Below, piece by piece: positions 30,600-39,924 of a stretch of 64,000 nt of DNA; within the stretch, counting starts at the first letter, position 1, and the number at the start of each line of letters is the position of its first letter. Where the stretch lies: positions 4,344,001 through 4,408,000 of the forward strand of contig NZ_JAUCFJ010000002.1 in NCBI RefSeq assembly GCF_030348505.1. The letters are read 5' to 3'. The notes below the pieces were generated by a model that worked only from the letters and a program-made list of their open reading frames with translations, was not told the DNA's origin and did no database searches. Source of the stretch: Lysinibacillus sp. G4S2 (lineage in GTDB: Bacteria > Bacillota > Bacilli > Bacillales_A > Planococcaceae). The translations under genes and the position numbers were made by a program.

Positions 30600-31365
30600 T
30601 AAGTATATTCTATCCTTCAGATTGACTGTTCTATCCGGCATTTCGGCGGTTCTATCCACGGTTTTGGCTGTTCTATCCACGAATTTGGCGATCCTATCCA
30701 CGATTTTGACGTTTCTATCCGCGCTTTGATAAATCTATCCTTCGCTTTGATGACCCTATCCGTCGCTGGACATTCTTTCCGTCGCTTTGATAATTCTATC
30801 CGTCGCTCAGGCGGTTCTTTCCGTCGCTTTGATGATCCTATCCGTCGCTGGACATTCTTTCCGTCGCTTTGATAATTCTATCCGTCGCTCTGGCTGTTCT
30901 TTCCGTCGCTTTGATGACCCTATCCGTCGCTGGACATTCTTTCCGTCGCTTTGATAATTCTATCCGTCGCTCTGGCTGTTCTTTCCGTCGCTTTGATGAC
31001 CCTATCCGTCGCTGGCCATTCTTTCCGTCGCTTGGATGATTCTATCCGTCGCTCTGGCTGTTCTTTCCGTCGCTTTGATGATCCTATCCGTCGCTGGACA
31101 TTCTTTCCGTCGCTTGGATGATTCTATCCGTCGCTCTGGCTGTTCTATCCGTCGCTTGGATGATTCTATCCGTCGCTGGACATTCTTTCCGTCGCTTTGA
31201 TAATTCTATCCGTCGCTCTGGCGGTTCTTTCCGTCGCTTTGACGATTCTATCCGTCACTGGACATTCTTTCCGTCGCTCTGACTATTCTTTCCGTCGCTT
31301 TGATAATCCTATCCGTCGCTCTAGCAATTCTTCCGCCACTTGCAATCAATCCGTCACTCTGATAA
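30600..31365. repeat. Second 21-bp-period array with 82-bp higher-order repeat
   Basis: Same units as the 21 kb array (TTCTATCCGTCGCTTTGATGA type). Four units of 21+21+21+19 bp form an 82-bp super-unit marked by TGGACATTC or TGGCCATTC at 30767, 30849, 30931, 31013 and 31095. No coding evidence. Confidence 0.9.
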
Positions 31366-31388
31366 CCCTATCCCTAACCTGATATTTA

Positions 31389-32552
31389 CTAATTCGTTTT
31401 TTTGTTAAAACGATCTACAATCATGGCTAATGCACCATCTCCAGTTACATTTGTAGCTGTACCGAAGCTATCTTGCGCTAGGTACAATGCTATCATAAGT
31501 GCAACCATTGTTTCGTCGAAGCCAAGCATTGTTTTTAATAAACCAATTGCTGCCATGACAGCTCCCCCTGGGACACCTGGTGCGGCAACCATTGTAATAC
31601 CTAACATAAAAATAAAGCCTATATATTGTGCAAAGCTTATATCCATGCCGTTCATCATCATGACACCTAAAGAACATGTCACTAATGTAATCGTACTACC
31701 CGATAAATGAATAGTGGCAAACAGCGGGACTGTAAAATTCGCTACTTTTTCTGAAGCTCCTGCTTTTTTTGCTTGTTGTAACGTCACCGGAATCGTTGCT
31801 GCTGAAGATTGTGTGCCTAACGCTGTGAAATAGGCAGGCAACATAGTTCGAAGCAACATGAGTGGATTTTTCTTATTTAAAATTCCCGCAGCTGTATATT
31901 GCACTAGTAATATTACCCAATGCATCACAATTATTAGCACGAATACAATTGCGAAAACGGATAAGATTTTTGCTACTTGACCACCGAATGTCATGTTCAA
32001 GAAGATACCGAAAATATGGAATGGTAAAAGTGGAATAATAACAAACGAAATCAATTTTTCAATAATAATATTAAACTCTTCAAAGCCACGTTTCATAACA
32101 TCACTTTGAACAGCGGCCATACCAATACCTACAATAAATGCAAAAATTAATGCCGCCATCACATCCATTATTGGCGGCATGTCAACTTTAAAGAATGCCT
32201 GCGCTAAAAATTCCTCAGGGTTTTTCATGCTTTCTATAGCACCATTTGAAATGAAATTAGGCAACACATTTCGCGCTACAAAAAAGGCGAGTATACCTGC
32301 AATGATTGTTGAGAAATAAGCAAAGAATGTTGCCAAACCTAATAGTTTTCCTGAGCCTTTTCCAAGCTGAGCAATGCCTGGAGCTATAAATGCAATAATA
32401 ATAAGTGGTACAACAAAATTCAAAAAATTACCGAATAAACCATTAAATGTTGCAAATATACGTACAACTGGCTCTGGCATAAAGTTTCCAAGTATTACCG
32501 CCAATGAAATAGCGACAATAATTTTTGCCAATAGACCAAATTTAAGTTTCAC
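31389..32552 (-). CDS. Dicarboxylate/amino acid:cation symporter (DAACS family)
   Basis: 387 residues, GTG start eight bases after AAGGAGG. About eight membrane helices and two re-entrant loops; the GTQSSAATIPV (HP1) and APGVPGGAVM (HP2) motifs are present. In helix 8 the family's binding-site arginine of DxxRTxxNVxGD is Thr here (DSFGTATNVTGD), which favours a neutral amino acid rather than glutamate/aspartate (inference). Monocistronic, between two repeats. Confidence 0.88.
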   Translation of the reverse strand: MKLKFGLLAKIIVAISLAVILGNFMPEPVVRIFATFNGLFGNFLNFVVPLIIIAFIAPGIAQLGKGSGKLLGLATFFAYFSTIIAGILAFFVARNVLPNFISNGAIESMKNPEEFLAQAFFKVDMPPIMDVMAALIFAFIVGIGMAAVQSDVMKRGFEEFNIIIEKLISFVIIPLLPFHIFGIFLNMTFGGQVAKILSVFAIVFVLIIVMHWVILLVQYTAAGILNKKNPLMLLRTMLPAYFTALGTQSSAATIPVTLQQAKKAGASEKVANFTVPLFATIHLSGSTITLVTCSLGVMMMNGMDISFAQYIGFIFMLGITMVAAPGVPGGAVMAAIGLLKTMLGFDETMVALMIALYLAQDSFGTATNVTGDGALAMIVDRFNKKTN

Positions 32553-32685
32553 TGTATTGTCCTCCTTAAAAAAACAACTGTCTTTTTCCGATGTAACATT
32601 AGTAATTTATCATAAACAGTTGCGAGAATATACAGTTTGTTAAATAGCCGGAATTGTAAAACATTTTTCTATTTTCAAATAGAAA

Positions 32686-32903
32686 AGCTCATCATCATAA
32701 CATGTGGTTGATTTCCGTTCCGACTGGGAGCGTCCGATGAGCTGCTCGGCCCAAAAGGATGTTGGTCACGAAGGCGTTATCACAGGACGTGATGCTTTTA
32801 GCCTTCGTTCCTCTATTTGCTCGCGCCATGGTCTCATCCGTGACGCTAATCCCAAGGAGGAAGATCAACCTATAATGTCATCCACAACTTTTGATGATGA
32901 ACC
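32686..32903. mobile_element. MITE-like element copy
   Basis: 218 bp with ends AGCTCATCATCATAACATGT and CACAACTTTTGATGATGAACC, inner GTTGATTTCCGTTCCGACTGG and GGAAGATCAACC. It carries the same ACGAAGGC...GCCTTCGT hairpin module as the copy at 19.76 kb, instead of the module seen at 54.3 and 59.3 kb. No clear target duplication (aatagaaa against aaaaaaag). Confidence 0.75.
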
Positions 32904-32905
32904 AA

Positions 32906-32946
32906 AAAAAGCTTAGAATAGGCAATAAAATCACCTATCCTAAGCT
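32906..32946 (-). terminator. Terminator of the second exopolysaccharide block
   Basis: AGCTTAGAATAGG pairs with CCTATCCTAAGCTT, followed by seven Ts on the minus strand, right after the large glycosidase-like gene. Confidence 0.85.
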
Positions 32947-32950
32947 TCCA

Positions 32951-35900
32951 TTAATACTCTTTAAATAGCTTTTGTAAAATATAATATGATTGTTTTAAAC
33001 GTTCTTCATGCATAGGAGTTTGCCATTTTCCCCAAGAATACGCTGAGAGTGCAGGTAAGACATGGCTGTTTGTCTCTGGTAAAGATTTTACAACCTTGCC
33101 CTCTTTATCTACAAATACAGCACCAATATAAATATTATCTACTTTAGTTGAAGCAGACTTTCCATCTTTATATAAATCCCCCATAAACTCACGTTGACTA
33201 GGATCTTTTGCTTGAATTAGTAGCCAAGGGATTCGCAGCTCAATAACATTATCCTCTGTCCACGTATAGTCTACTAACGAATTATAATCTTTTGACTCCG
33301 GGTTGGCATTTCCTTGAAGCAGTTTCCCTGTTTCATAATAACTAAAGTCGGTAGTAATGTTTTGCTCTGGTAAGAATAGCTGTTTATTTAACACATAGTT
33401 AATCGGTGCAAACTTACCACTATTTATTGTGGGAACTGCCATACGCGGCGGAATCATATTTAAATTATGACCGTAAAAATAATCATAGAAATCATAGTAT
33501 TCATCAATGACAACTCGTGAGTCTCCATTTTTATTTAATTCCACCATAAAATCTATACCATTTGAAAACGTCATATCTTTTATTGATGTCGCCGAAGTAT
33601 TACCTTGATTTGGTACTACATCAAGTAAAATGCGCGGTGAAGCTTTTTCTAAAACATCACTTTTTAATTTTAAATACAAATATTTTTCATCATAATCGAC
33701 AGCAAAATCTGTTGAATCAGAAGGTGAGGTATCATACATTTGCGTACCTTTCCACTCCTCTGTATTGCCGTCTACTTTTACTTTAAATCTATCAAAGCTT
33801 AGTAAACCAAATTGCTGTTCATTCGTTTGTGCATTGGACCAAAACGGTCGACGGTTTGGATCATCATAATCCATCGTATTCCACGTTCGCTTAAACCACT
33901 CGTCTTGCCATGTAAAGACAAGACCTCCCATCAAGCCTTCATGCATAATATCTTCAAATAAATGTTGTAGTGTTTCACCTTGTTCTTGTTCAGACATATG
34001 TCCCTGATTCCAGCCGTAAACATTTTCATGTGTCATACCGCGCGCTGCTGGTATTCCAAATTCTGCAATAAGAACTGGCATACGATGAGCTGCATGTAAG
34101 TCTTTTAAATATCCTGCATAACTATTTTTATTGCCCCGGAAATCTTTATAATTTAAATATTTTTGATCGAAGTTAAAGAAGTCAGGATAATATGGATAAA
34201 CATGATAGGAAGCAAATTGACCTGGTGCCTGCATTTCACCCTTCGTGTAGATAACATTAGGATTTACCCCTACCAAATCTTCATCCTCAGAAGGTTCAGA
34301 CGGATGGTCTAATATGTCCGTTGTTACCCAGTTGGTGAAACTCATTGGGCGCATCCAATTGTATTTGTCCTTCTCATAAACAGTAATAAGGTCCATTTGC
34401 TCTGCTAACCAATGCTCGAATGGTGAAGCATTCTTTGTTTCAAAATACGTCCCATTGTATTCGCCTATATTAACGTGTTTCTCATTCGTACCGACCACCA
34501 TATGCGGATACCATTCAATGCCAAGCACCCAGCCAATCACATATTTCGAAACGTCAACGTCGTATAATCCAGAGGCGTGTCCTGGTACTGGCTTCACATA
34601 AGTATTCCCGTGGATAACATCTACCATTCGTTTCATTTCAAATTGAAAATCCTTCAAGGTCGCTTCATCGTAGGCATCTAGTGAATTAGCCAAGCCTTCT
34701 TCATTAATCCACACACCATGCAATATATACAGTGGTTTATCTGGGTTTTCTTCATTGTATTTAGCAAGTGCCCGGTAAAAACCTGGTGGGTGTAATGTGT
34801 ATACACGAATCGTATTGGCATTCATTTCAGCAATTTGATTAAACCATCGATAGTACTCTTCTTCTGTAATAGCGGCCTCACCAGGGAATGCTCCTGGTTT
34901 CCCCATGCCGATATTAACGCCCTTAAATACGATTGGCTCCCATTTTCCATCACGTAAGATTTCAAACGACTCACCTTGAACACGTGCATTATAATTTAAT
35001 TTTTCATGATTAACGTTTTCTTTAACCTCTTTTTGCTCAAACGTTTCAAAAATTTTATTCATTACTGGTATATAAATCGACCAATAAAATGAACTGTCTG
35101 CATACTTCTCTGCGTATTTATAGATGGTCGGTAAACCCTTTAGTTTATAGAAGGTTGGAACACGCGACACATCATTAAAGTCTCCAGCAAAATAATAGCT
35201 TGTCGTATTGCGTTTATCCTGTGAAACGATAGCCGCAAATTGCTGTGGAATATCGTTTTCCTCTAATAATTTTGCCCCTTCTTTTGTTAAGTCCCATTTA
35301 TAATTAGCGAGAGCATCCTCGGCATATTTAGGTGTAATAATATCAAACCAATAGCCATACTTGGCACTAGCTGAGGTATTAAAGAATTTTTTCCCTTCTT
35401 CAGTAAATTGCACCTCAATACCTTCTGTCTTTACATGCTTGTCCATTTCTAGCACAATGAGCTTTTCTGTAATTTCATTAAATAGAAGAAAGCCTCCACC
35501 CTCATACGGCCAATTATCACCATGTTCATCTACGACCCATTGTGGAATTTCTGAATTTTTATGATAATCAAGCTCATCAAAATAACGCCCAATCCATCCA
35601 GACCATGAAATTCCTAAATAATCCTGTAGCTCTTTTCTAACTGCCTCTGATGTTGGTGAGGCAAATGTATTGAATTCAGCTATTAACATACTTTTCTTGT
35701 TGCTTGCTAAACGGGCTACTATGGACTGCCATTCATCCATTTCTAAGCCACCAACAATTTTTTCTGAGCGTTTACCTAGACGCTTTTCTTCATTTAAATC
35801 ATCCTTATAAACACCATACGTATCGGCCAAATAAATAACATCATAATTACTATAGTCAGTTGGAAACTTTTTTTCTGACACACTTTTCGTTTCATCGTTT

Positions 35901-36130
35901 GGAATCGTACCATAGTAATTTTTTTGAACATCATATGGTTGATGATCCATCGTGTATTTATAATGATTTAAAAACCAATCCACACCTAAATGCTCCCGAT
36001 ATGTTTCATTCGGAACCGTTTTATCTAGAATCGCAACGTTCAGCGGTTTTTCATCGCTCAAATACCACCATGCTATAGGCGTGATAATAAGAACTAGAAT
36101 GGCTATAATCCCTATATATATTCGCTTCAT
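32951..36130 (-). CDS. Large membrane-anchored glycosidase-like protein
   Basis: 1059 residues. N-terminal membrane anchor (residues 5-24); residues 30-390 a domain beginning NVAILDKTVPNETYREHLGVDWFLNHY that I do not recognise; about 395-760 a GH2/GH5-like TIM barrel (IVFKGVNIGMG, ANTIRVYTLHPPGFY, VIGWVLGIEWYPH, VLIAEFGIP with a likely nucleophile Glu); about 800-1000 a beta-rich domain starting VDGNTEEW, resembling CBM9-like modules. Outside the membrane, coupled by ATGA overlap to the GT2 gene. Probably trims or processes the polymer being exported. Confidence 0.7.
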   Translation of the reverse strand: MKRIYIGIIAILVLIITPIAWWYLSDEKPLNVAILDKTVPNETYREHLGVDWFLNHYKYTMDHQPYDVQKNYYGTIPNDETKSVSEKKFPTDYSNYDVIYLADTYGVYKDDLNEEKRLGKRSEKIVGGLEMDEWQSIVARLASNKKSMLIAEFNTFASPTSEAVRKELQDYLGISWSGWIGRYFDELDYHKNSEIPQWVVDEHGDNWPYEGGGFLLFNEITEKLIVLEMDKHVKTEGIEVQFTEEGKKFFNTSASAKYGYWFDIITPKYAEDALANYKWDLTKEGAKLLEENDIPQQFAAIVSQDKRNTTSYYFAGDFNDVSRVPTFYKLKGLPTIYKYAEKYADSSFYWSIYIPVMNKIFETFEQKEVKENVNHEKLNYNARVQGESFEILRDGKWEPIVFKGVNIGMGKPGAFPGEAAITEEEYYRWFNQIAEMNANTIRVYTLHPPGFYRALAKYNEENPDKPLYILHGVWINEEGLANSLDAYDEATLKDFQFEMKRMVDVIHGNTYVKPVPGHASGLYDVDVSKYVIGWVLGIEWYPHMVVGTNEKHVNIGEYNGTYFETKNASPFEHWLAEQMDLITVYEKDKYNWMRPMSFTNWVTTDILDHPSEPSEDEDLVGVNPNVIYTKGEMQAPGQFASYHVYPYYPDFFNFDQKYLNYKDFRGNKNSYAGYLKDLHAAHRMPVLIAEFGIPAARGMTHENVYGWNQGHMSEQEQGETLQHLFEDIMHEGLMGGLVFTWQDEWFKRTWNTMDYDDPNRRPFWSNAQTNEQQFGLLSFDRFKVKVDGNTEEWKGTQMYDTSPSDSTDFAVDYDEKYLYLKLKSDVLEKASPRILLDVVPNQGNTSATSIKDMTFSNGIDFMVELNKNGDSRVVIDEYYDFYDYFYGHNLNMIPPRMAVPTINSGKFAPINYVLNKQLFLPEQNITTDFSYYETGKLLQGNANPESKDYNSLVDYTWTEDNVIELRIPWLLIQAKDPSQREFMGDLYKDGKSASTKVDNIYIGAVFVDKEGKVVKSLPETNSHVLPALSAYSWGKWQTPMHEERLKQSYYILQKLFKEY

Positions 36131-37551
36131 ACATTTTTCTCCTTTTCAGCGATGCCGACACGCTTCATATTACCCCAATCGCTTTTTCTTAGCACAAACC
36201 GAATTAATCCCTCACAGCGCCATAAAAGAGTGAGTGGTCGATACCAAAAAATTTCTGTAAACGATAACAGTATCATTCGTAGTAGCTCTCTCTTTTTTGG
36301 ATAAGTATTCAGGGCCCATGCCTCGAACAATACAGATGCTATTGAAAAAATAACACCATAAATGACGAAGAGTAGTAATAGCAAGATTGCTATTTCATAA
36401 TAGATTTTCCCTAAGAAAAATGCTACAACGATATAAATATAACCACCTAGCTCAACAATTGGTCCAAGACATTCTACAAGCCAAAAGTATGGAAATGAGA
36501 TGAATCCTAGCAAGCCATATTTAGGGTTCAACGTCATCTTTTTATGCTTCCAGAGGCTTTCAAACAATCCTTGATGCCAGCGTCTACGTTGATTACGTAA
36601 CACCCCTAACGTCTGAGGTGCTTCGGTCCAACATACAGGGTCTGGTACAAATTCAATGCGTTTTTTTTCTTTTTTCTCTTTTATCAAACGGTGAATATTT
36701 ACGACAAGCTCCATGTCTTCTCCAATAATATTCGTTGAATAACCGCCCGCTTCCACAGCCCATTTTTTCGAAAACACACTAAATGCTCCCGAAATAATAA
36801 GGACAAGATTAAATTTACTTAAAGCTATTCGCCCCATTAAAAACGCTCGTAAATATTCTATTACTTGCATGATTACTAAGTAATTATTTGGTAGGTGCGT
36901 TTCCGTAACGGAACCAAGCTGCATTTTTGCCCCATTGGCAATTCGAATATTTCCTCCTGCCGCAATCACTTCACCATCAGATAAAATAATCGGCTTCATC
37001 ACACGAAGCAATGACTTTTCATCTAAAATTGAATCCCCATCAATCGAGCAAAAATAAGGATATTGAGAAACATTAATACCTACATTTAACGCATCAGCCT
37101 TACCACCATTTTCTTTATCTACTAAAATACAATTCTTATATATTTCAGATTCATAAATTCGTCTAATCTGTTTTGTAGGGATATTTGTACGAATAATTTT
37201 ATCAACAGGCTTCATTTGGAAATGCTCGATGACGGTTTGAAGTGTATGATCCGTAGAACCATCATTGATGATAATAATTTCAGTTTGCGGATAGCGTAAA
37301 TTCAACAATGAATAGACTGTATCAACAACGCCTATCTCTTCATTGTAAGCAGGGACAAGTAAGGATACTGGCTTTGAATAGAAGGCATCTATATGTGCAT
37401 CATCATATTCTGAGGGATCTAATTTATAGCGTTTTCGCAAATCTAGCATAGCAATAACAAGCATTGTACAATATGAAACAATAACGAATAGCATATAAAA
37501 CAGAATAACGCCGCCAAAGAACCACATACAATAATCTAAAAATACTTTCAT
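36127..37551 (-). CDS. GT2 processive glycosyltransferase (poly-GlcNAc synthase-like)
   Basis: 474 residues. N-terminal membrane segment (5-30), GT2 domain with VSLLVPAYNEE, IIINDGSTD, CSIDGDSIL, GEDMELV and QRRRWHQG (the Q/RxxRW motif), then three C-terminal membrane segments around 345-425. This is the architecture of IcaA/PgaC-type synthases. Overlaps its neighbours by ATGA on both sides, in the order receiver-like, HEAT, GT2, glycosidase-like. Confidence 0.88.
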   Translation of the reverse strand: MKVFLDYCMWFFGGVILFYMLFVIVSYCTMLVIAMLDLRKRYKLDPSEYDDAHIDAFYSKPVSLLVPAYNEEIGVVDTVYSLLNLRYPQTEIIIINDGSTDHTLQTVIEHFQMKPVDKIIRTNIPTKQIRRIYESEIYKNCILVDKENGGKADALNVGINVSQYPYFCSIDGDSILDEKSLLRVMKPIILSDGEVIAAGGNIRIANGAKMQLGSVTETHLPNNYLVIMQVIEYLRAFLMGRIALSKFNLVLIISGAFSVFSKKWAVEAGGYSTNIIGEDMELVVNIHRLIKEKKEKKRIEFVPDPVCWTEAPQTLGVLRNQRRRWHQGLFESLWKHKKMTLNPKYGLLGFISFPYFWLVECLGPIVELGGYIYIVVAFFLGKIYYEIAILLLLLFVIYGVIFSIASVLFEAWALNTYPKKRELLRMILLSFTEIFWYRPLTLLWRCEGLIRFVLRKSDWGNMKRVGIAEKEKNV

Positions 37552-38594
37552 TTGTTCCCCTGCTTTCTCACTACTGTTTCCTGTGCCATTTCTATTGCAT
37601 ATTGGTCATTTGAGGACTCCATAAATTGCTGTAATTTTACAATTCCTTCTCGATCTTCAGCGATTGTTTTAGCTGCCTGTGAACGTACCCACCAATTTTC
37701 ATCCTGTAGGAGCTGTTCTAAATAAGTATAGGTATAATTTAGTGGCGCATGGTTAAAGATTTTTGCAACCATTAATCTTGCTTCCCACATATCTGATGTC
37801 ACAAATGGAACATAAGGATCGATTTCATCAATTACACCAATTTCATAAAGCCCCTTCAATGCTCTTATTTTTATTTCTGGAAACTCATGTGTTAATAGCT
37901 GTTTTAACTTATCGATATATTGCATATTTCTTTTGACAGCCGCAGTATCAATTGCAGCAAATTGAATATTCTTTGTCCAGCTATCAAAGTCTTCAAATAA
38001 TCGAATAAATACGTCATCCTCTAACAATACAAATAATCTTCTATATTCGCTTTCTGAATAATTAACTTCTGGTTCTTTAATTTTTTCGATAAACAATTCT
38101 GGTTGGAAGAGAGAGTATATTTTTAATAGCTGAAAAAATTCCTCCTCCGAAATTTTTGTTTTCTCAAACTGTTGGCAAGTATCTAGTAGCTCCTCAATCC
38201 GTAAATCCGCAATGCGATATAAAGCATTCATCCTAATGCTCCATCGTTTACTTGATAGATCCTTTTCATAAAACTTTTTTAAATAGAGATTAGAAAATTC
38301 TTTTATTTTATGGTTAACTTTTACATTCATAATATTTTTTAAATATGATGAAAAAATCATTTCAATAGCTGCTACTTGAGCACGCCCACGAGGGACAAGC
38401 ACTATAGAAAAAATCTCATCGTTGATTAAATAGTTGTACCAGTGCTGTGAATAGTTTTGTAAATAAGTATCACGAGTTTTTACAAAACGAATTTCCCGCT
38501 GGCGCTGAAAAAGTAAATACATCGTAAATAAAAATAGGATTACTAATAAAACGACGATTACTGCTAAAAGAAAAGAAATCGACAGCTTCATCAT
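37548..38594 (-). CDS. Membrane-anchored HEAT-repeat protein
   Basis: 348 residues from ATG 38594 (GAGG eight bases upstream). One membrane segment near residues 5-27, then alpha-helical repeats; HEAT-type repeats are clear in the C-terminal 120 residues (LLTHEFPEIKIRALKGLYEIG, WEARLMVAKIFNH, WWVRSQAAKTIAE). It likely acts as a scaffold for the synthase; no catalytic motif. HEAT proteins next to GT2 genes occur in other Gram-positive exopolysaccharide loci, but the role is not defined. Confidence 0.8.
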   Translation of the reverse strand: MMKLSISFLLAVIVVLLVILFLFTMYLLFQRQREIRFVKTRDTYLQNYSQHWYNYLINDEIFSIVLVPRGRAQVAAIEMIFSSYLKNIMNVKVNHKIKEFSNLYLKKFYEKDLSSKRWSIRMNALYRIADLRIEELLDTCQQFEKTKISEEEFFQLLKIYSLFQPELFIEKIKEPEVNYSESEYRRLFVLLEDDVFIRLFEDFDSWTKNIQFAAIDTAAVKRNMQYIDKLKQLLTHEFPEIKIRALKGLYEIGVIDEIDPYVPFVTSDMWEARLMVAKIFNHAPLNYTYTYLEQLLQDENWWVRSQAAKTIAEDREGIVKLQQFMESSNDQYAIEMAQETVVRKQGNK

Positions 38595-39475
38595 AGCCAA
38601 AACCTCGCAAAAGTTCGCTTAATTTTCGCTTCTAGCAAACGCAAATTAAATGGTTTGACGATATATTCATCGACGCCACCTTCATACGCATTAAGTGTCG
38701 CTCCTTCTGAATTTCGTTCCGACATCATATAAATAATGAATTTTTTCTCATTTGGCATGTTGCGCAAAATATGCAATATCTCTAAGCCGTTTTTACGTGG
38801 TAAAATATCGTTCATCACAATTAAATGCATATGGCCCGTTTTATAGCTATCGGACTGTAAAAAACTATAGCCATCTTCATAGGTCGACACTTCTAAAGTA
38901 AAATGAGGGATGTCTAAGTGATTGAGCGTCGTTTCCAGTACTTTTCTAAAGATTGCATTTTGTTCAATAATACTTACCTTTACTTGCTCCGTTGGTTGTA
39001 CACTATAATCTGTAACCTGTTCTATTGACCAAGTAGGCTGATCCTCATTTGCTAGTTTCTGCTTATTTGTATCTAACAGAGCTTCAAAGCTAACATTGTT
39101 ATTTCTTATTTCAGTAATTGAGGCCTTCAAGGCTATTTGCTTAAATTCCCTTTCTTGCTTTAAAATCGCAAAAATCCGTTTTAAAAATGCCTTTGCCTCC
39201 ACATCACTACTTTGTAGAAAAAATATTCCCCAATGTACTCCGTCTGCTAATTGGAAAAGTAAATCTGTTTTTCGTATTTTTGATTTTAAAAAAGCTGAAA
39301 TTTGATTCTTCACTTGATTACGTTCTATATCAGTTCCTTGTGAGGAATTAGCTAATTTAAAAAAGACAGCAGTCATTGTTAAACGCGAGCGAATAACACT
39401 CTCACGTAAAATTTCAAAATAACCCTTCACTTCATGCTCTTGTAAGATGTCTTCTGCAATGATTAATTTATTCAT
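38591..39475 (-). CDS. Degenerate GGDEF-receiver protein
   Basis: 294 residues. Residues 15-140 look like a degenerate nucleotide-cyclase (GGDEF) fold with no GGDEF signature; residues 165-290 form a receiver domain. At the phosphoacceptor position the sequence is VMNDILPRKNG, so the Asp four before the Pro is Asn222 (Asp223 is next to it); the acidic pair near the start reads IIEQN. The conserved Lys274 (VKPF) and Ser252 remain. First gene of the four-gene block; it is likely a phosphorylation-independent regulator or adaptor. Confidence 0.75.
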   Translation of the reverse strand: MNKLIIAEDILQEHEVKGYFEILRESVIRSRLTMTAVFFKLANSSQGTDIERNQVKNQISAFLKSKIRKTDLLFQLADGVHWGIFFLQSSDVEAKAFLKRIFAILKQEREFKQIALKASITEIRNNNVSFEALLDTNKQKLANEDQPTWSIEQVTDYSVQPTEQVKVSIIEQNAIFRKVLETTLNHLDIPHFTLEVSTYEDGYSFLQSDSYKTGHMHLIVMNDILPRKNGLEILHILRNMPNEKKFIIYMMSERNSEGATLNAYEGGVDEYIVKPFNLRLLEAKIKRTFARFWL

Positions 39476-39876
39476 TTGTTATCACTCCAGTTGATGTAAA
39501 ATATATATTTCATTGTCTTTTATTTATTTTGGCCCTTCATCAAAATTGAGTATACATTCCACTCCGAGAGAGGTCATTAGATTTCACCTACGTTATGCTC
39601 GTAAGAACCTGAAGGCAAAGCAAAGGTTCACTCACCTTCCTCTGCTCCATGTGTTTCAAACCAACAATTTTTTTAAATCAAGAACAGTCTTTAGTACCGA
39701 TTCATTATTCCCCTATAATTTTTTAATCTATATACACAACAACTATAGTAATAAAGATCACTGAACATATGCTATACAAAAAATATGGTAACTTAAAATA
39801 TATTATAATTTTGCCACAAACTACAGAAGAAGATTACTTTCGATTAAAAGTTATATTTTTCTGATCTTTTTTATGC
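39476..39876. other. Upstream region of the receiver-led operon
   Basis: 400 AT-rich bases, no frame. A hairpin GAACCT (39605-39610) ... AGGTTC (39624-39629) lies in a GC-richer island, 39570-39660, which could be a structured leader; no known riboswitch consensus was recognised (I checked for GEMM c-di-GMP motifs by eye). Confidence 0.3.
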
Positions 39877-39918
39877 AAAAAAAGGGCATGTAAGCTTTAA
39901 TACTTACATACCCTTTTG
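39877..39918 (-). terminator. Terminator of metNPQ
   Basis: AAAGGGTATGTAAG / CTTACATGCCCTTT stem with seven Ts on the minus strand. Confidence 0.85.
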
Positions 39919-39924
39919 ATAAAA

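Noticed and set aside
39476..39876. c-di-GMP (GEMM) riboswitch before the exopolysaccharide operon
   Set aside because: No match to the GEMM-I or GEMM-II conserved segments by eye.
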